A stretch of DNA of 64,000 nucleotides from Paludibacteraceae bacterium (lineage in GTDB: Bacteria > Bacteroidota > Bacteroidia > Bacteroidales > Paludibacteraceae): positions 1-64,000 of the forward strand of contig JAKSNF010000010.1 of NCBI GenBank assembly GCA_024400115.1, given 5' to 3'. Below the pieces are notes generated by a model. The model saw only the letters and a list, made by a program, of their open reading frames with translations, was not told the DNA's origin and ran no database searches. Position numbers and translations under genes: made by a program. How positions within the stretch are numbered: the stretch's first letter is position 1; the number at the start of each line of letters is the position of its first letter. Positions 16,048 through 25,063 of this stretch are shown in pieces.

Positions 16048-16588
16048 CCTCGAAACTGAGGTCTTGGAAGCCTTCGCTATCCAAGTCGTCAATATCGTAC
16101 TGGCTATCGCCGTAGAAATCTTCGTCACTGAACCCTAAATCGCCCTTACCATCCTTACCTAAGATAGCATCTAAGTTATCCACGGACTTGAGTTGTTCGG
16201 GGGCAGTACCTTTCTTCTCCACGCACTCAACGCCATTCATCGAACCGCGGCTTATCTCTTTGAGAGAGCCGAAGAAATAGCGTTCGAACATAGGATCGAA
16301 GATATAAATGAGACGTTGCCCTTGCTCCTCAAGAAGGTCACTTAGGCGCGTTTCGTTCATAACCATGTTGTCATACTCGAAATTCGAATCCATCTCAACG
16401 AGCGTCACTTCTTGTCCTTTTTCCCAGCGGTCGTTGCACATAAAGAAAGAGGTCATTTGGTCATCGGGGTAGCCCACCGATTGGAGGATGGCGTTATGCA
16501 GGTCTAAGAACGTAGCATCGCTATCGGCTTCAAACACACGACGGAAACCGTCACCCTCATCACATGAAAATGCAATTTTGTAAATCAT
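16031..16588 (-). CDS. pRiA4b ORF-3-like protein
   Basis: A 185-aa acidic protein. The first about 130 residues (FRRVFEADSDATFLDLHNAILQSVGYPDDQMTSFF, then LSDLLEEQGQRLIYIFDPMF) follow the plasmid pRiA4b ORF-3-like domain, a family found free or with mobile elements and of unclear role. The tail is very acidic (DEDFYGDSQYDIDDLDSEGF). It shares an operon with miaA (17-nt overlap) and has its own promoter. No transposase is nearby, so this seems a resident core copy, as is common in Bacteroidales. Confidence 0.8.
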   Translation of the reverse strand: MIYKIAFSCDEGDGFRRVFEADSDATFLDLHNAILQSVGYPDDQMTSFFMCNDRWEKGQEVTLVEMDSNFEYDNMVMNETRLSDLLEEQGQRLIYIFDPMFERYFFGSLKEISRGSMNGVECVEKKGTAPEQLKSVDNLDAILGKDGKGDLGFSDEDFYGDSQYDIDDLDSEGFQDLSFEDGTMF

Positions 16589-16642
16589 ATTTAGTTATTC
16601 GTTTTTTAATCGTTGTCTGTGGTTGATTTTGCGTTTGCGACG

Positions 16643-16674
16643 CAAAAGTACAATTTTTTTTTGACATATGCAAA
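16643..16674 (-). promoter_or_regulatory. Promoter of the pRiA4b-like/miaA operon
   Basis: Minus strand TACTTTTG (16650-16643), 20-nt gap, TTTG (16674-16671). Confidence 0.8.
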
Positions 16675-16697
16675 TAAAAAACGATTTTTACACAAAA

Positions 16698-16727
16698 AAA
16701 GCACACAATTTAGAGATTGTGTGCTTT
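16698..16727 (-). terminator. Terminator of the tRNA-Met transcript
   Basis: AAAGCACACAAT (16698-16709) pairs with ATTGTGTGCTTT (16716-16727). On the minus strand the stem is followed by a T-run, just past the tRNA 3' end. Confidence 0.85.
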
Positions 16728-16730
16728 TAG

Positions 16731-16804
16731 TAGCGGGGCCCGGGATTGAACCGGGGACCTCATGATTATGAATCATGCGCTCTAACCAGCTGAGCTACCC
16801 CGCC
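16731..16804 (-). tRNA. tRNA with CAT anticodon (Met, elongator type)
   Basis: A 74-nt cloverleaf on the minus strand: acceptor GGCGGGG/CCCCGCT, D-stem GCTC/GAGC, anticodon stem CATGA/TCATG with loop TTCATAA (anticodon CAT), T-arm CCCGG-TTCAATC-CCGGG, discriminator A. CCA is not encoded. Lysidine-modified tRNA-Ile2 also has a CAT anticodon and cannot be excluded. Confidence 0.9.
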
Positions 16805-16854
16805 TCGCGAGCTCATTGAGCGAGCGATACTTCCGTTTTTGACGAAAGCGAGTG

Positions 16855-16886
16855 CAAAAGTACTGCTTTTTTTTCATATACGCAAA
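16855..16886 (-). promoter_or_regulatory. Promoter of tRNA-Met
   Basis: Minus strand TACTTTTG (16862-16855), 20-nt gap, TTTG (16886-16883), about 50 nt upstream of the mature 5' end. Confidence 0.75.
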
Positions 16887-16929
16887 TTTTTTCGCGTTTT
16901 TTCTCAAAAAAACAGTACTTTTCCCTATT

Positions 16930-19002
16930 TTAACCTACTTGTGCCCCATTTTGGACGGGTGCAGATACGGTTGTGACCACTAATTTGCCATCTGCATTGA
17001 CGGCAGACAAGATCATTCCCTGACTCTCAATGCCCATCATCTTACGCGGTGGGAAATTGGCGATAAAGAGCACCTGCTTACCAACCAGCACACTCGGATC
17101 AGGATAGGACTGAGCTATACCACTAAGGATAGTGCGACCGCCTATGCCATCGTCTAACTTAAACTGCAACAAGCGTTCCGACTTCTTCACGTTCGTACAC
17201 TCCAAGACAGTGGCTACGCGGATATCCGTCTTATCAAACTCGTCAATATTGGTGTCCGACTTCACTTCTGCGGGCTTCCAGTTCTTGAGTTCTTCCTCTT
17301 TCGCTTTGGCTTCGTTCTCGGCTTTGATACGAGCCAAACGGTCGAGTTGTTTTTGGATAACTTCATCTTCCATCTTCTCAAACAAAAGGCTGACTTGACC
17401 CAGTTCGTGTCCATCTTCCAACAGATTAGTTGAACCAAGGTGTTCCCAATTAACCTCCGGCATATGGAGCATCTCGCGCAGTTTAGCGGACGAGAAAGGC
17501 AGGAAGGGTTCAAAAGCGATACTGAGATTAGCGGCAATCTGAAGTGCCAGATTAAGGATGGTTGCCGTACGCTCCATATCGGTCTTTGCTAATTTCCAAG
17601 GTTCTGTATCTGCCAAGTACTTATTTCCGATACGAGCAAGGTTCATTGCCTCCTTTTGGGCATCACGGAAACGGAAATTATCGAGTAAGTCTTCGAGGTT
17701 CTTTTGCACGTCTTTAAACTCGGCAATGGTAGCCTCATCGTACTCGTTGAGTCCATGGCAAGTGGGCACCTTACCACCGAAATACTTATTGGTCAGTACC
17801 AACGCACGATTGACAAAGTTACCATAGATGGCCACTAATTCGTTATTATTACGCGCTTGGAAATCTGCCCAAGTAAAGTCATTATCTTTGGTCTCGGGTG
17901 CATTGGCGGTTAATACATAGCGCAGCACATCTTGCTTTCCGGGGAAATCGACGAGGTACTCGTTAAGCCAAACCGCCCAGTTACGAGAAGTAGAAATCTT
18001 ATCGCCCTCGAGGTTGAGGAACTCGTTTGAGGGTACATTATCGGGTAGGATATACGAGCCATCCGCCTTTAGCATAGACGGGAAGACGATGCAGTGGAAG
18101 ACGATATTATCCTTACCGATGAAGTGAATAAGACGCGTCTCAGGGTCTTTCCACCATGTTTCCCATTTACCATATTTATCGGGCTGAGCATCACACAGTT
18201 CCTTGGTATTAGAGATATATCCAATGGGAGCATCAAACCACACATAAAGCACTTTGCCATCGGCACCCTCTACCGGTACGGGGATACCCCAATCAAGATC
18301 ACGGGTCACGGCACGAGGTTTGAGCCCGCCGTCCAGCCACGATTTACATTGACCATAAACATTAGGACGCCACTCCTTGTGGTTCTCAAGAATCCAATTC
18401 TCAAGCCACGATTGGTACTGATCCAAAGGCAGATACCAGTGGGAGGTCGCTTTCTTGGTCAGCGGGTTACCATTGACGGTGTTATAAGGGTTAATTAATT
18501 CATCTGGAGAGAGGGTAGCACCGCATTTCTCGCATTGGTCGCCATAAGCGCCCTGGGCGTGACAGCGAGGGCATTCGCCTTTGATATTACGATCGGTGAG
18601 GAACTCCTGCGTCTCGGGATCGAAGAACTGTTCGGTCGTTTGTTCAATGAACTTACCCTCGTCATACAGTTTACGGAAATAGTCCGAAGCAAACTGATGA
18701 TGAATAGCGGACGTAGTACGCGAATAAACATCAAAAGAGATACCAAACTCCTTAAACGAATCGCGAATAAGGGTGTGATAGCGATCCACCACCTCTTGGG
18801 TAGTGATACCCTCCTTGCGAGCACGGATGGTAACGGGCACGCCGTGCTCGTCGCTTCCGCCAACAAAAAGAACTTCTTGGCCTTTAAGGCGAAGATAACG
18901 GGAATAAATATCCGCCGGAATATACACGCCGGCTAAGTGTCCGATATGAACGGGACCATTGGCATACGGCAGAGCGGATGTGACTAATGTACGTTTAAAC
19001 AT
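16930..19002 (-). CDS. metG: Methionine-tRNA ligase
   Basis: Class I aminoacyl-tRNA synthetase, 690 aa. It has the HIGH-type motif [14 protein letters not shown] (residues 12-25) and a zinc knuckle [17 protein letters not shown] near residue 145. The KMSKS loop appears as [10 protein letters not shown] near residue 345. A C-terminal EMAP/tRNA-binding domain (about residues 585-690: [27 protein letters not shown]) dimerises the enzyme and holds tRNA. The protein is full length. It lies 16 bp downstream of cdaA in the folP-cdaA-metG direction, and a tRNA-Met gene lies just beyond its 3' end. Confidence 0.97.
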   Translation of the reverse strand: MFKRTLVTSALPYANGPVHIGHLAGVYIPADIYSRYLRLKGQEVLFVGGSDEHGVPVTIRARKEGITTQEVVDRYHTLIRDSFKEFGISFDVYSRTTSAIHHQFASDYFRKLYDEGKFIEQTTEQFFDPETQEFLTDRNIKGECPRCHAQGAYGDQCEKCGATLSPDELINPYNTVNGNPLTKKATSHWYLPLDQYQSWLENWILENHKEWRPNVYGQCKSWLDGGLKPRAVTRDLDWGIPVPVEGADGKVLYVWFDAPIGYISNTKELCDAQPDKYGKWETWWKDPETRLIHFIGKDNIVFHCIVFPSMLKADGSYILPDNVPSNEFLNLEGDKISTSRNWAVWLNEYLVDFPGKQDVLRYVLTANAPETKDNDFTWADFQARNNNELVAIYGNFVNRALVLTNKYFGGKVPTCHGLNEYDEATIAEFKDVQKNLEDLLDNFRFRDAQKEAMNLARIGNKYLADTEPWKLAKTDMERTATILNLALQIAANLSIAFEPFLPFSSAKLREMLHMPEVNWEHLGSTNLLEDGHELGQVSLLFEKMEDEVIQKQLDRLARIKAENEAKAKEEELKNWKPAEVKSDTNIDEFDKTDIRVATVLECTNVKKSERLLQFKLDDGIGGRTILSGIAQSYPDPSVLVGKQVLFIANFPPRKMMGIESQGMILSAVNADGKLVVTTVSAPVQNGAQVG

Positions 19003-19018
19003 AATGTTTAGTTTATAG

Positions 19019-19777
19019 TTAATTCAAATTATTTTCAATGATAGATTTGAGTTCGGAGAGAGGAATAGTACGGATAGTATTGGATTGCGCGATAGATATT
19101 TTACCCGTTTCCTCAGAAACCACAATACACGTTACATCCGATACCTCACTCAATCCCAAAGCAGCACGATGACGAAGACCATAGTGCTGAGGAATATCCA
19201 TATTCTTAGAGACGGGTAAGATACAACCTGCACTCTGAATTTTTCCTTTGGCAATAAACAATGCACCATCATGTAAAGGGCTGTTCTTGAAGAATAGATT
19301 TTCTATAAGACGGGTAGAAATCTTACCATCGACCATTTCGCCCGTATCAGTAAAAGCACTGAGCTCTTGTTTATTGCGCAGTACTATGAGTGCTCCCACT
19401 TTACTTTCTGACATATGCAAACAAGCATCATATATCTGCTTGACTTGCATCTCGCGCTCTTCCGCGCGCGATACTTTATTATTTAGTTTAAAGGCACTGA
19501 ACCGAGCTCCGACATGATAGAAGAAAGAGCGTATCTCTTCTTGGAAAATAACAATAAGGGCAATCGCACCTACCGAAATGATACGATCAAACAACGCTCC
19601 GGTAAGTTCAAGTTGAAAAACAAAACAAACGAGTACCCAGATGATGAGAAAGGCAAAGATTCCCCAGAAGAGGTTAGCAGCACCCGAGCGACGCAACAAA
19701 ACGAATCCGTAGTAGAACATCACTGCTACGAGCAGGATATCTATTACATCTTTAATTCCAAAATGAAGTCCTATCAT
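19019..19777 (-). CDS. cdaA: Diadenylate cyclase, CdaA type
   Basis: Makes the second messenger c-di-AMP from two ATP. A membrane-bound N-terminus with about three spans (residues 7-80) is followed by the DisA_N catalytic domain, with the motifs DGALFI and [13 protein letters not shown] that bind ATP and metal. The 252-aa length is usual for Bacteroidales CdaA. The ATG overlaps the folP stop (ATGA), the standard folP-cdaA arrangement in this phylum. c-di-AMP generally controls turgor and cell-wall balance; no target riboswitch was seen here. Confidence 0.95.
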   Translation of the reverse strand: MIGLHFGIKDVIDILLVAVMFYYGFVLLRRSGAANLFWGIFAFLIIWVLVCFVFQLELTGALFDRIISVGAIALIVIFQEEIRSFFYHVGARFSAFKLNNKVSRAEEREMQVKQIYDACLHMSESKVGALIVLRNKQELSAFTDTGEMVDGKISTRLIENLFFKNSPLHDGALFIAKGKIQSAGCILPVSKNMDIPQHYGLRHRAALGLSEVSDVTCIVVSEETGKISIAQSNTIRTIPLSELKSIIENNLN

Positions 19778-20547
19778 AATTCTACAGTTTGTTTAACATC
19801 ATGCACTCTCAAATACGAAACCCCTTGGGCTATAGCCAGCCTCTCTGCCTCTAAACTGCCCTGCAATGCCTCCTCTGAGGAAGGTAATACATGAAGCGGT
19901 TCATAAATCATCCGTTTGCGCGACACTCCTACCATAATAGGCGTTTCAAGGCAACGAAGATAATGTAGATGGTGCAGCAAATACACGTTTTGTTCCAATG
20001 TTTTAGAGAATCCGAAGCCCGGATCAATAATAAGTTTGCTGACACCTGCGCGGTGCAATGTATCTAATTTACGCACAAAATAATCTATCAAATCCGCCAT
20101 CAAATCGTTATATGTTCCACCGGCGGTAGGGTTATCTATCGTTCCTTGTGTGTGCCCCATGATATAGGTAACCCTCTTTTCTGCCACCACATCAAACATT
20201 CGCTTATCCCACTGTCCTCCGGAGATATCGTTAATAGCCTCCACTCCAAACTCCCCAATGACGCGCTCGGCAATGGAAGCACGATAGGTATCCACCGAGA
20301 AGGGTATGTCCGGCAACAAGCGACGGACAATAGGCAGTACAGCATTCAATCTCTGCCACTCCACGTCTTCGCTCACCGGAACCGCTCCCAGATGGGTAGC
20401 CACTGCTCCAAAATCCAAGCCATAAGCTCCTTCTTGAACCATCCGAATAGCCTCATCAATCAACTCATTGGTCAATCTGTTTTTTTGTCCCGAAACATAG
20501 CTATCCGGGGTCAAATTAACCACTCCAACAACCTTATAAACGGACAT
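19774..20547 (-). CDS. folP: Dihydropteroate synthase
   Basis: Joins p-aminobenzoate to dihydropterin pyrophosphate in folate synthesis; the sulfonamide target. Motifs: VVNLTPDSYVSG (residues 8-19, pterin/Mg loop), FSVDTYRA, EAINDISGG, LIIDPGFGFSKT and VSRKRM (phosphate-binding loop). The start is placed at the ATG at 20547 (MSVYKVVGVVN), because the upstream in-frame extension reads through the promoter region. First gene of the folP-cdaA-metG operon. Confidence 0.96.
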   Translation of the reverse strand: MSVYKVVGVVNLTPDSYVSGQKNRLTNELIDEAIRMVQEGAYGLDFGAVATHLGAVPVSEDVEWQRLNAVLPIVRRLLPDIPFSVDTYRASIAERVIGEFGVEAINDISGGQWDKRMFDVVAEKRVTYIMGHTQGTIDNPTAGGTYNDLMADLIDYFVRKLDTLHRAGVSKLIIDPGFGFSKTLEQNVYLLHHLHYLRCLETPIMVGVSRKRMIYEPLHVLPSSEEALQGSLEAERLAIAQGVSYLRVHDVKQTVEL

Positions 20548-20564
20548 ATTTACATTTTTGGCTG

Positions 20565-20612
20565 CAAAAATACAAAAAAATTTGCATATATCCAAAAAAA
20601 AGTGTATCTTTG
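20565..20612. promoter_or_regulatory. Overlapping divergent promoters, folP and gldK
   Basis: folP (minus): TATTTTTG at 20572-20565 with TTTG at 20596-20593. gldK (plus): TTTG at 20581-20584 and TATCTTTG at 20605-20612. Both gaps are 20 nt, and the two -33 regions lie between the -7 boxes, so the promoters overlap and should compete for polymerase. Confidence 0.8.
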
Positions 20613-20637
20613 CGGGCTGAAATTAAAATAATAACGT

Positions 20638-22269
20638 ATGAAGTACTCGAAAATCTTTCTTTTCATGGCATTTATTGCCTTTTGCTCATGTGGTAATCAA
20701 CGCGAACTGAACACTCGCTATTCGAACACAACTGGCATTAATTATCACGACAAGCACTCATTTAATTTCCAAGCCGTTGAAGGTCTAAGTACCGCTCCGA
20801 TAGGCATGGTACCTATTGAGGGTGGAACATACACCATTGGTGAGACGGACGAATTTATTACCGCTCCTCGTAATAATGCCCACCGACAAATAACTGTTGG
20901 GTCATTCTACATGGATAAGTATGAAATCACGGTCCTCAACTGGCAAGAATATGTTGCTTGGGTAGAGAGTGTTTTTGGCAATGTAGCACCTAATCTGGTA
21001 CATAAAGCCAAACCGGATTCTAGCGTATGGCAAGAAGACCTGGCTTATAATGACCCGCTCGTCCAGAACTATTTCGAGGGTTCGATGTTCTCTTTTTATC
21101 CTATTGTTGGTGTTACTTGGGAGCAAGCCGTGCGTTACTGCCAATGGCGTACCGACCGCGTGAACGAGATATTGCTTATCAAAGCCGGTTTAATTGAACA
21201 TCCTGACTATGCTTCGTTAAACAAAACCTATAGTAAGCAAGAAAAAGAAAAATGGGATGAAGAGCATGCACCCTATACGTTAGTACAAGTACCTAACGAA
21301 GCACCTAATGTCGTAGGCGGTGATAGTTCAGCAGTATATCGTATTGATTTTGACTATATTCGTGATAAATTTGTTTTCAATACAGACAAATATTATAACG
21401 ATAACTCATACTCACCTAATGCAGGAAGAAAGTCTCTTTACGATAGTTATGGTAACGAGCGCAAGGCCAACTTGAAAGATGGTATGTTGGTTATTGACTA
21501 CCGTCTCCCAACCGAAGCAGAATGGGAGTTTGCCGCTTATGCACCGGTTGCAGGTCCTGACGGACTGACGACAGAAGGTAAGATTTATCCTTGGTCGGGT
21601 TATCATCCTCGTGACTTAAGTGAAACAAAGACGAAAGGTATTCTGCAAGCCAACTTCGTTCGTGGTCGTGGTGACTTGATGGGTGTCAGCGGAGCTCTCA
21701 ACGATGCTTATACGACTACTGCACCGGTGGATGCTTATTTACCGAATGACTTCGGATTGTACAATATGGCAGGCAACGTTAACGAATGGGTATTAGATGT
21801 CTATCGTGAAACAACCAACCAAGAGTTTGAGGAATATCACTCTTACCGTGGTAATGTAATCACGAAGCCTGTTTATTATAATAATCGCCTTCGCATAGAC
21901 TCGTTTGGTTGCGTGATGCGCGATACGATAATTGATAAGCGCGATGTTCGCGATGGAGATTTTGCTTCGCAGATAGTAACCAATTATCCGTTAGACACAA
22001 TCAATACTAAATTACCTGAAGGCGGAAAGCTTATGCATGACCCCACGGATATTTTAGTACCTCGTATCACCTCCAATGCTCGCGTATATAAGGGAGGTTC
22101 ATGGAACGACCGCATTTATTGGCTCAATCCTTCCACTCGCCGTTATTTAGCGCAAGATAAATGCTCCAACACGATAGGTTTCCGCTGCGCTATGTCGGCA
22201 TTAGGAGACCAAGTTAGTCCTGAAAAGATGATTTTCCAACAAAAGAAACAAAAGAAACAAAAGAAATAG
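20638..22269 (+). CDS. gldK: GldK/PorK-type lipoprotein (type IX secretion family)
   Basis: A 543-aa lipoprotein (lipobox FCSC, Cys about residue 18) with a formylglycine-enzyme-like SUMF1 fold: GMVPIEGGTYTIGETDEF near residue 60, then LPTEAEWEFAAYA, NMAGNVNEWVLDVY and VYKGGSWNDRIYW...TIGFRCAM at the end. This layout is that of GldK/PorK, which with GldN forms the periplasmic ring of the type IX secretion system. The partner genes gldL, gldM and gldN do not follow; gcvH does. The last codons are a perfect 9-nt triplication (22240-22266) giving a basic QKKQKKQKK tail prone to slippage. Confidence 0.88.
   Translation: MKYSKIFLFMAFIAFCSCGNQRELNTRYSNTTGINYHDKHSFNFQAVEGLSTAPIGMVPIEGGTYTIGETDEFITAPRNNAHRQITVGSFYMDKYEITVLNWQEYVAWVESVFGNVAPNLVHKAKPDSSVWQEDLAYNDPLVQNYFEGSMFSFYPIVGVTWEQAVRYCQWRTDRVNEILLIKAGLIEHPDYASLNKTYSKQEKEKWDEEHAPYTLVQVPNEAPNVVGGDSSAVYRIDFDYIRDKFVFNTDKYYNDNSYSPNAGRKSLYDSYGNERKANLKDGMLVIDYRLPTEAEWEFAAYAPVAGPDGLTTEGKIYPWSGYHPRDLSETKTKGILQANFVRGRGDLMGVSGALNDAYTTTAPVDAYLPNDFGLYNMAGNVNEWVLDVYRETTNQEFEEYHSYRGNVITKPVYYNNRLRIDSFGCVMRDTIIDKRDVRDGDFASQIVTNYPLDTINTKLPEGGKLMHDPTDILVPRITSNARVYKGGSWNDRIYWLNPSTRRYLAQDKCSNTIGFRCAMSALGDQVSPEKMIFQQKKQKKQKK
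22240..22266 (+). repeat. Three perfect 9-nt tandem repeats at the gldK 3' end
   Basis: CAAAAGAAA repeated three times directly before the stop codon. Unit loss or gain keeps the frame and only changes tail length. Confidence 0.9.
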
Positions 22270-22272
22270 TTT

Positions 22273-22647
22273 ATGAATTTTCCAAGTAATGTAAAGTACA
22301 CCAAGGAACACGAATGGATTCGTGTGGAAGGTGATGAAGCATATGTAGGTATTACCGACTATGCTCAAAGTGAGTTAGGTGAAATCGTTTTCGTTGACAT
22401 AGATACCGTTGGTGAAACGATTAACCAAGGCGATGTCTTCGGTTCTATAGAAGCCGTTAAGACCGTTTCTGACCTCAACATGCCCGCAACGGGTGAGGTG
22501 ATTGAGTTCAACGAAGCCTTGAACGACTCCCCAGAAAAAGTAAATAACGATCCTTATGGCGAAGGTTGGATGATAAAAATCCGCCTCAGTGATAAGGCGG
22601 AGTTAGATGCTTTGATGGACGCAGACGCTTATCAAGCTATTATCTGA
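22273..22647 (+). CDS. gcvH: Glycine cleavage system H protein
   Basis: A 124-aa lipoyl carrier that shuttles the aminomethyl group in glycine cleavage. The lipoyl-lysine lies in [21 protein letters not shown], at the Lys near residue 62. YTKEHEWI at the N-terminus is standard. It starts 3 nt after gldK, so it is co-transcribed with that lipoprotein; other gcv genes are not in the window. It converges exactly on the DUF4270 gene with no intergenic base. Confidence 0.96.
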   Translation: MNFPSNVKYTKEHEWIRVEGDEAYVGITDYAQSELGEIVFVDIDTVGETINQGDVFGSIEAVKTVSDLNMPATGEVIEFNEALNDSPEKVNNDPYGEGWMIKIRLSDKAELDALMDADAYQAII

Positions 22648-24087
22648 TTAGTAATCCTTAAAGAATAAGGAACTGACAACCTGCAGCGTGGTTTGCGCTG
22701 CAGGATTTTTTGTACTATACAGCGGCGTAGCCGAAATGGTTTGTGCTTCCTTGATAGAAACCACGCGCGTTGCTCCATTAGAGTTGGTGGATGTTATAGT
22801 GCTAACAGGAACAAGCGCCATACGTAACATTAAATCATCGTCCTGCAAGGACTGCGGATTAGTATGAAGGATACCTGTCAGCATCGTAGAGATGTCAAAA
22901 GCATAGTAATAAATCGTATTCCCGACCGCATCCACAGAAGTGGTGAGAAATCCTAAAACGGCTACCGTATCCGACGGCAGTTCTTTGTTTTCAAAAAAAG
23001 AGTGCAAGCGACTGTTATTATTACCGCACTTGATTAACAGAACCTGATCGGCAAGCGGAGACGAAGCGTTCACATGATTAACCATAACCTTAAGCTGCGC
23101 CAGATTGACATATGCGCTATGGGTGGTATAACGCTCCTCACCTAAGATAGTATCATACATCTGACGCATAGGTAGGTCTATGTACGTGTATACGCCCGCG
23201 GGCGCGACGAGATAATTATATAAGGAGTCCTCTTTCAATGTTTGAAGTAAGGAAGCCCTATCCTCATAAATATAGCGATTGAGTTGCTTAACCTCCGAAT
23301 TAGAATAGAAACTCTTCTCACCCGTCTCCGTCACCACTTCGCCATCAAAGCGCTCATATGTAAAGTGATAATTCACTATCATTCCTATATTCGACACATT
23401 GAGCACGGTGGACGAACCAAAATCGGTCGTGATATACAAACCTTTCAAGATGTGCTCATTAAACTCTATTTGTGAGCCATACGATGTGTGCGAGGTGAAA
23501 CGCTTAAAGAACGCACTATTGGGATCCACTGAGAAAGAAACGACCGGCAAATAGGCATCCAATGAAGCAAAATAAGTAGAATCATTATGATGTTCTGCTA
23601 CAACTATACGCTCTTGAGATAAGATACGAGTGGAATCGTCCAAACTACAGAAACGACTTACGTCCTCATTAGTTTTATATTTTGGATTAGGATTGTACTC
23701 CAACGTTTGCTTATCCATCTCATACATATTGATGGACAACGGACTACGTTCACTTCCCACACACGAAGTATAGAATATGTATATGCGCATTGAGTCAAAC
23801 ACCACGTTCTCAGGATACGAATATCCCTCGGGACATGCCATCTGAGTAAGAATATCTGCTTTTATGGTACCATATTCCGTTTTACGTTCACCTAATAGGA
23901 ACGAGTCTGGAGAAGAAATAACATAATCGCATGTATCAATCAATGTAAGGAGAGGGAACGTATCCTCTCTAACCGTAATCTTATCCGTTGGTTCAAGTAC
24001 GGCAGTACCTGCCATTGACGAATCATTCTTACAGCCTGCAAAAAGCAAACTGACCAAGGTAACCAATATAACGATACTCTTTTTCAC
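22648..24087 (-). CDS. DUF4270 lipoprotein
   Basis: A 479-aa lipoprotein (MKKSIVILVTLVSLLFAGC, Cys 19) of the Bacteroidota DUF4270 family, which has no known function. It has the typical opening around residue 40 (DTFPLLTLIDTCDYVISSPDSFLLGERKTEYGTIKADILTQ) and the usual length. Its place after a short GT5 glycogen synthase and opposite panC repeats an arrangement known from Bacteroides. Its last codons contain a hairpin plus T-run that reads as the gcvH terminator on the other strand. Confidence 0.85.
   Translation of the reverse strand: MKKSIVILVTLVSLLFAGCKNDSSMAGTAVLEPTDKITVREDTFPLLTLIDTCDYVISSPDSFLLGERKTEYGTIKADILTQMACPEGYSYPENVVFDSMRIYIFYTSCVGSERSPLSINMYEMDKQTLEYNPNPKYKTNEDVSRFCSLDDSTRILSQERIVVAEHHNDSTYFASLDAYLPVVSFSVDPNSAFFKRFTSHTSYGSQIEFNEHILKGLYITTDFGSSTVLNVSNIGMIVNYHFTYERFDGEVVTETGEKSFYSNSEVKQLNRYIYEDRASLLQTLKEDSLYNYLVAPAGVYTYIDLPMRQMYDTILGEERYTTHSAYVNLAQLKVMVNHVNASSPLADQVLLIKCGNNNSRLHSFFENKELPSDTVAVLGFLTTSVDAVGNTIYYYAFDISTMLTGILHTNPQSLQDDDLMLRMALVPVSTITSTNSNGATRVVSIKEAQTISATPLYSTKNPAAQTTLQVVSSLFFKDY
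22680..22711 (+). terminator. gcvH terminator inside the DUF4270 coding sequence
   Basis: CCTGCAGCG (22680-22688) pairs with CGCTGCAGG (22696-22704), followed by A and six T (22706-22711). It serves the plus strand while being coding on the minus strand. Confidence 0.75.
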
Positions 24088-24094
24088 TTGTATT

Positions 24095-24904
24095 TTACAC
24101 TAACAAACTATTATAGAACTTAATATAATCCTCTTTGTTTTCGCAGTACTCCATAATGGGTTTACCACTGGTTTGAGCATAATTCATAACGCGTTGATTA
24201 ATCTCCGGAGCAGCACAAATGATGGCATCCGCATTATCAATCGCCAAGCGAAGCAGTTCTTCGTACCCAACAGGAAAACCAGCAAGACTGCGCAGATGAT
24301 AAGGCTGAATACCTTCAATCCGAACTTTGTCTGCAAAATTCGTTCCAAACGGAGTGGTATAAACATTATTATCTATCGACAGCACCACTTTGGTATCCGC
24401 AAAGAAGGGCGTATCAGCATATACATGCTTGAGGTAGAGAGGCGCCAAAGCCGCCATCCAGCCTGAACAATGAATGATACTCGGCGTCCAACGCAGTTTC
24501 TTCACCGTTTCCAGTACACCACGCACGAAGAAGATACAACGCTCATCGTTGTCATGAAAATCTTGACCATTCTCTCCGGCAACACCCTTACGACGATGGA
24601 AGTAATCATCGTTATCAATAAAGTACACTTGCACGCGGGAACCGGGCATGGTGGCCACTTTAATGAGCAACGGGTGATCGGCATCGGCAATAATCAGATT
24701 TGCACCTGACAAACGAATCACATCATGTAACTGAGCACGACGTTCATTCACATCACCGAACTTAGGCATGAAGGTGCGAGTCTCAAAACCCGCTTCCTGA
24801 CACCAACCCGGCAATTGCTGATTGAGAACACGTATTGGCGTTACTTCTTCCAAGTAAGGATATATCTCCTGGGAGATAAAGAGAATACGATTTTGGTCAG
24901 TCAT
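24095..24904 (-). CDS. Short GT5 glycogen synthase catalytic-domain protein
   Basis: A 269-aa protein containing only the N-terminal Rossmann lobe of GT5 glycogen/starch synthase (ILFISQEIYPYLEE, EAGFETRTFMPKFGDVNER, IIHCSGWMAALAPLYLK). The second GT-B lobe, which carries the nucleotide-sugar site and catalytic Glu, is missing. Such short proteins are conserved in Bacteroidales next to panC, so this is not a fresh truncation. It is unlikely to be a synthase by itself; a regulatory or carrier role is inference. The start at 24904 is chosen since upstream codons lie in the promoter region. Confidence 0.85.
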   Translation of the reverse strand: MTDQNRILFISQEIYPYLEEVTPIRVLNQQLPGWCQEAGFETRTFMPKFGDVNERRAQLHDVIRLSGANLIIADADHPLLIKVATMPGSRVQVYFIDNDDYFHRRKGVAGENGQDFHDNDERCIFFVRGVLETVKKLRWTPSIIHCSGWMAALAPLYLKHVYADTPFFADTKVVLSIDNNVYTTPFGTNFADKVRIEGIQPYHLRSLAGFPVGYEELLRLAIDNADAIICAAPEINQRVMNYAQTSGKPIMEYCENKEDYIKFYNSLLV

Positions 24905-24942
24905 AAGGCGTACTTTTAGCGTTAATATATAATTTCGCATTG

Positions 24943-24950
24943 CAAAGATA
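24943..24950 (-). promoter_or_regulatory. Probable promoter of the short GT5/DUF4270 operon
   Basis: Minus strand TATCTTTG at 24950-24943 fits the -7 box, but no TTTG stands at the right distance upstream. Confidence 0.5.
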
Positions 24951-24990
24951 CAAAAAATATTTGATATTTGCATTATTTTTTTTCATTTTT

Positions 24991-25022
24991 TTTGTTTTTT
25001 TCACAAAAAAGCACTATCTTTG
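24991..25022 (+). promoter_or_regulatory. panC promoter
   Basis: TTTG (24991-24994), 20-nt gap, TATCTTTG (25015-25022). Confidence 0.8.
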
Positions 25023-25063
25023 CACGTTTTTTTGAAAAATATCGGTTTAAAATACCTTGCTTT

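Noticed and set aside
16031-16588. pRiA4b-like gene as evidence of an integrated plasmid or insertion sequence
   Set aside because: No transposase, integrase, terminal repeats or composition break around it, and it is coupled to miaA.
16731-16804. tRNA-Met as an integration site
   Set aside because: No integrase, no duplicated tRNA 3' end nearby, and both flanks are core genes.
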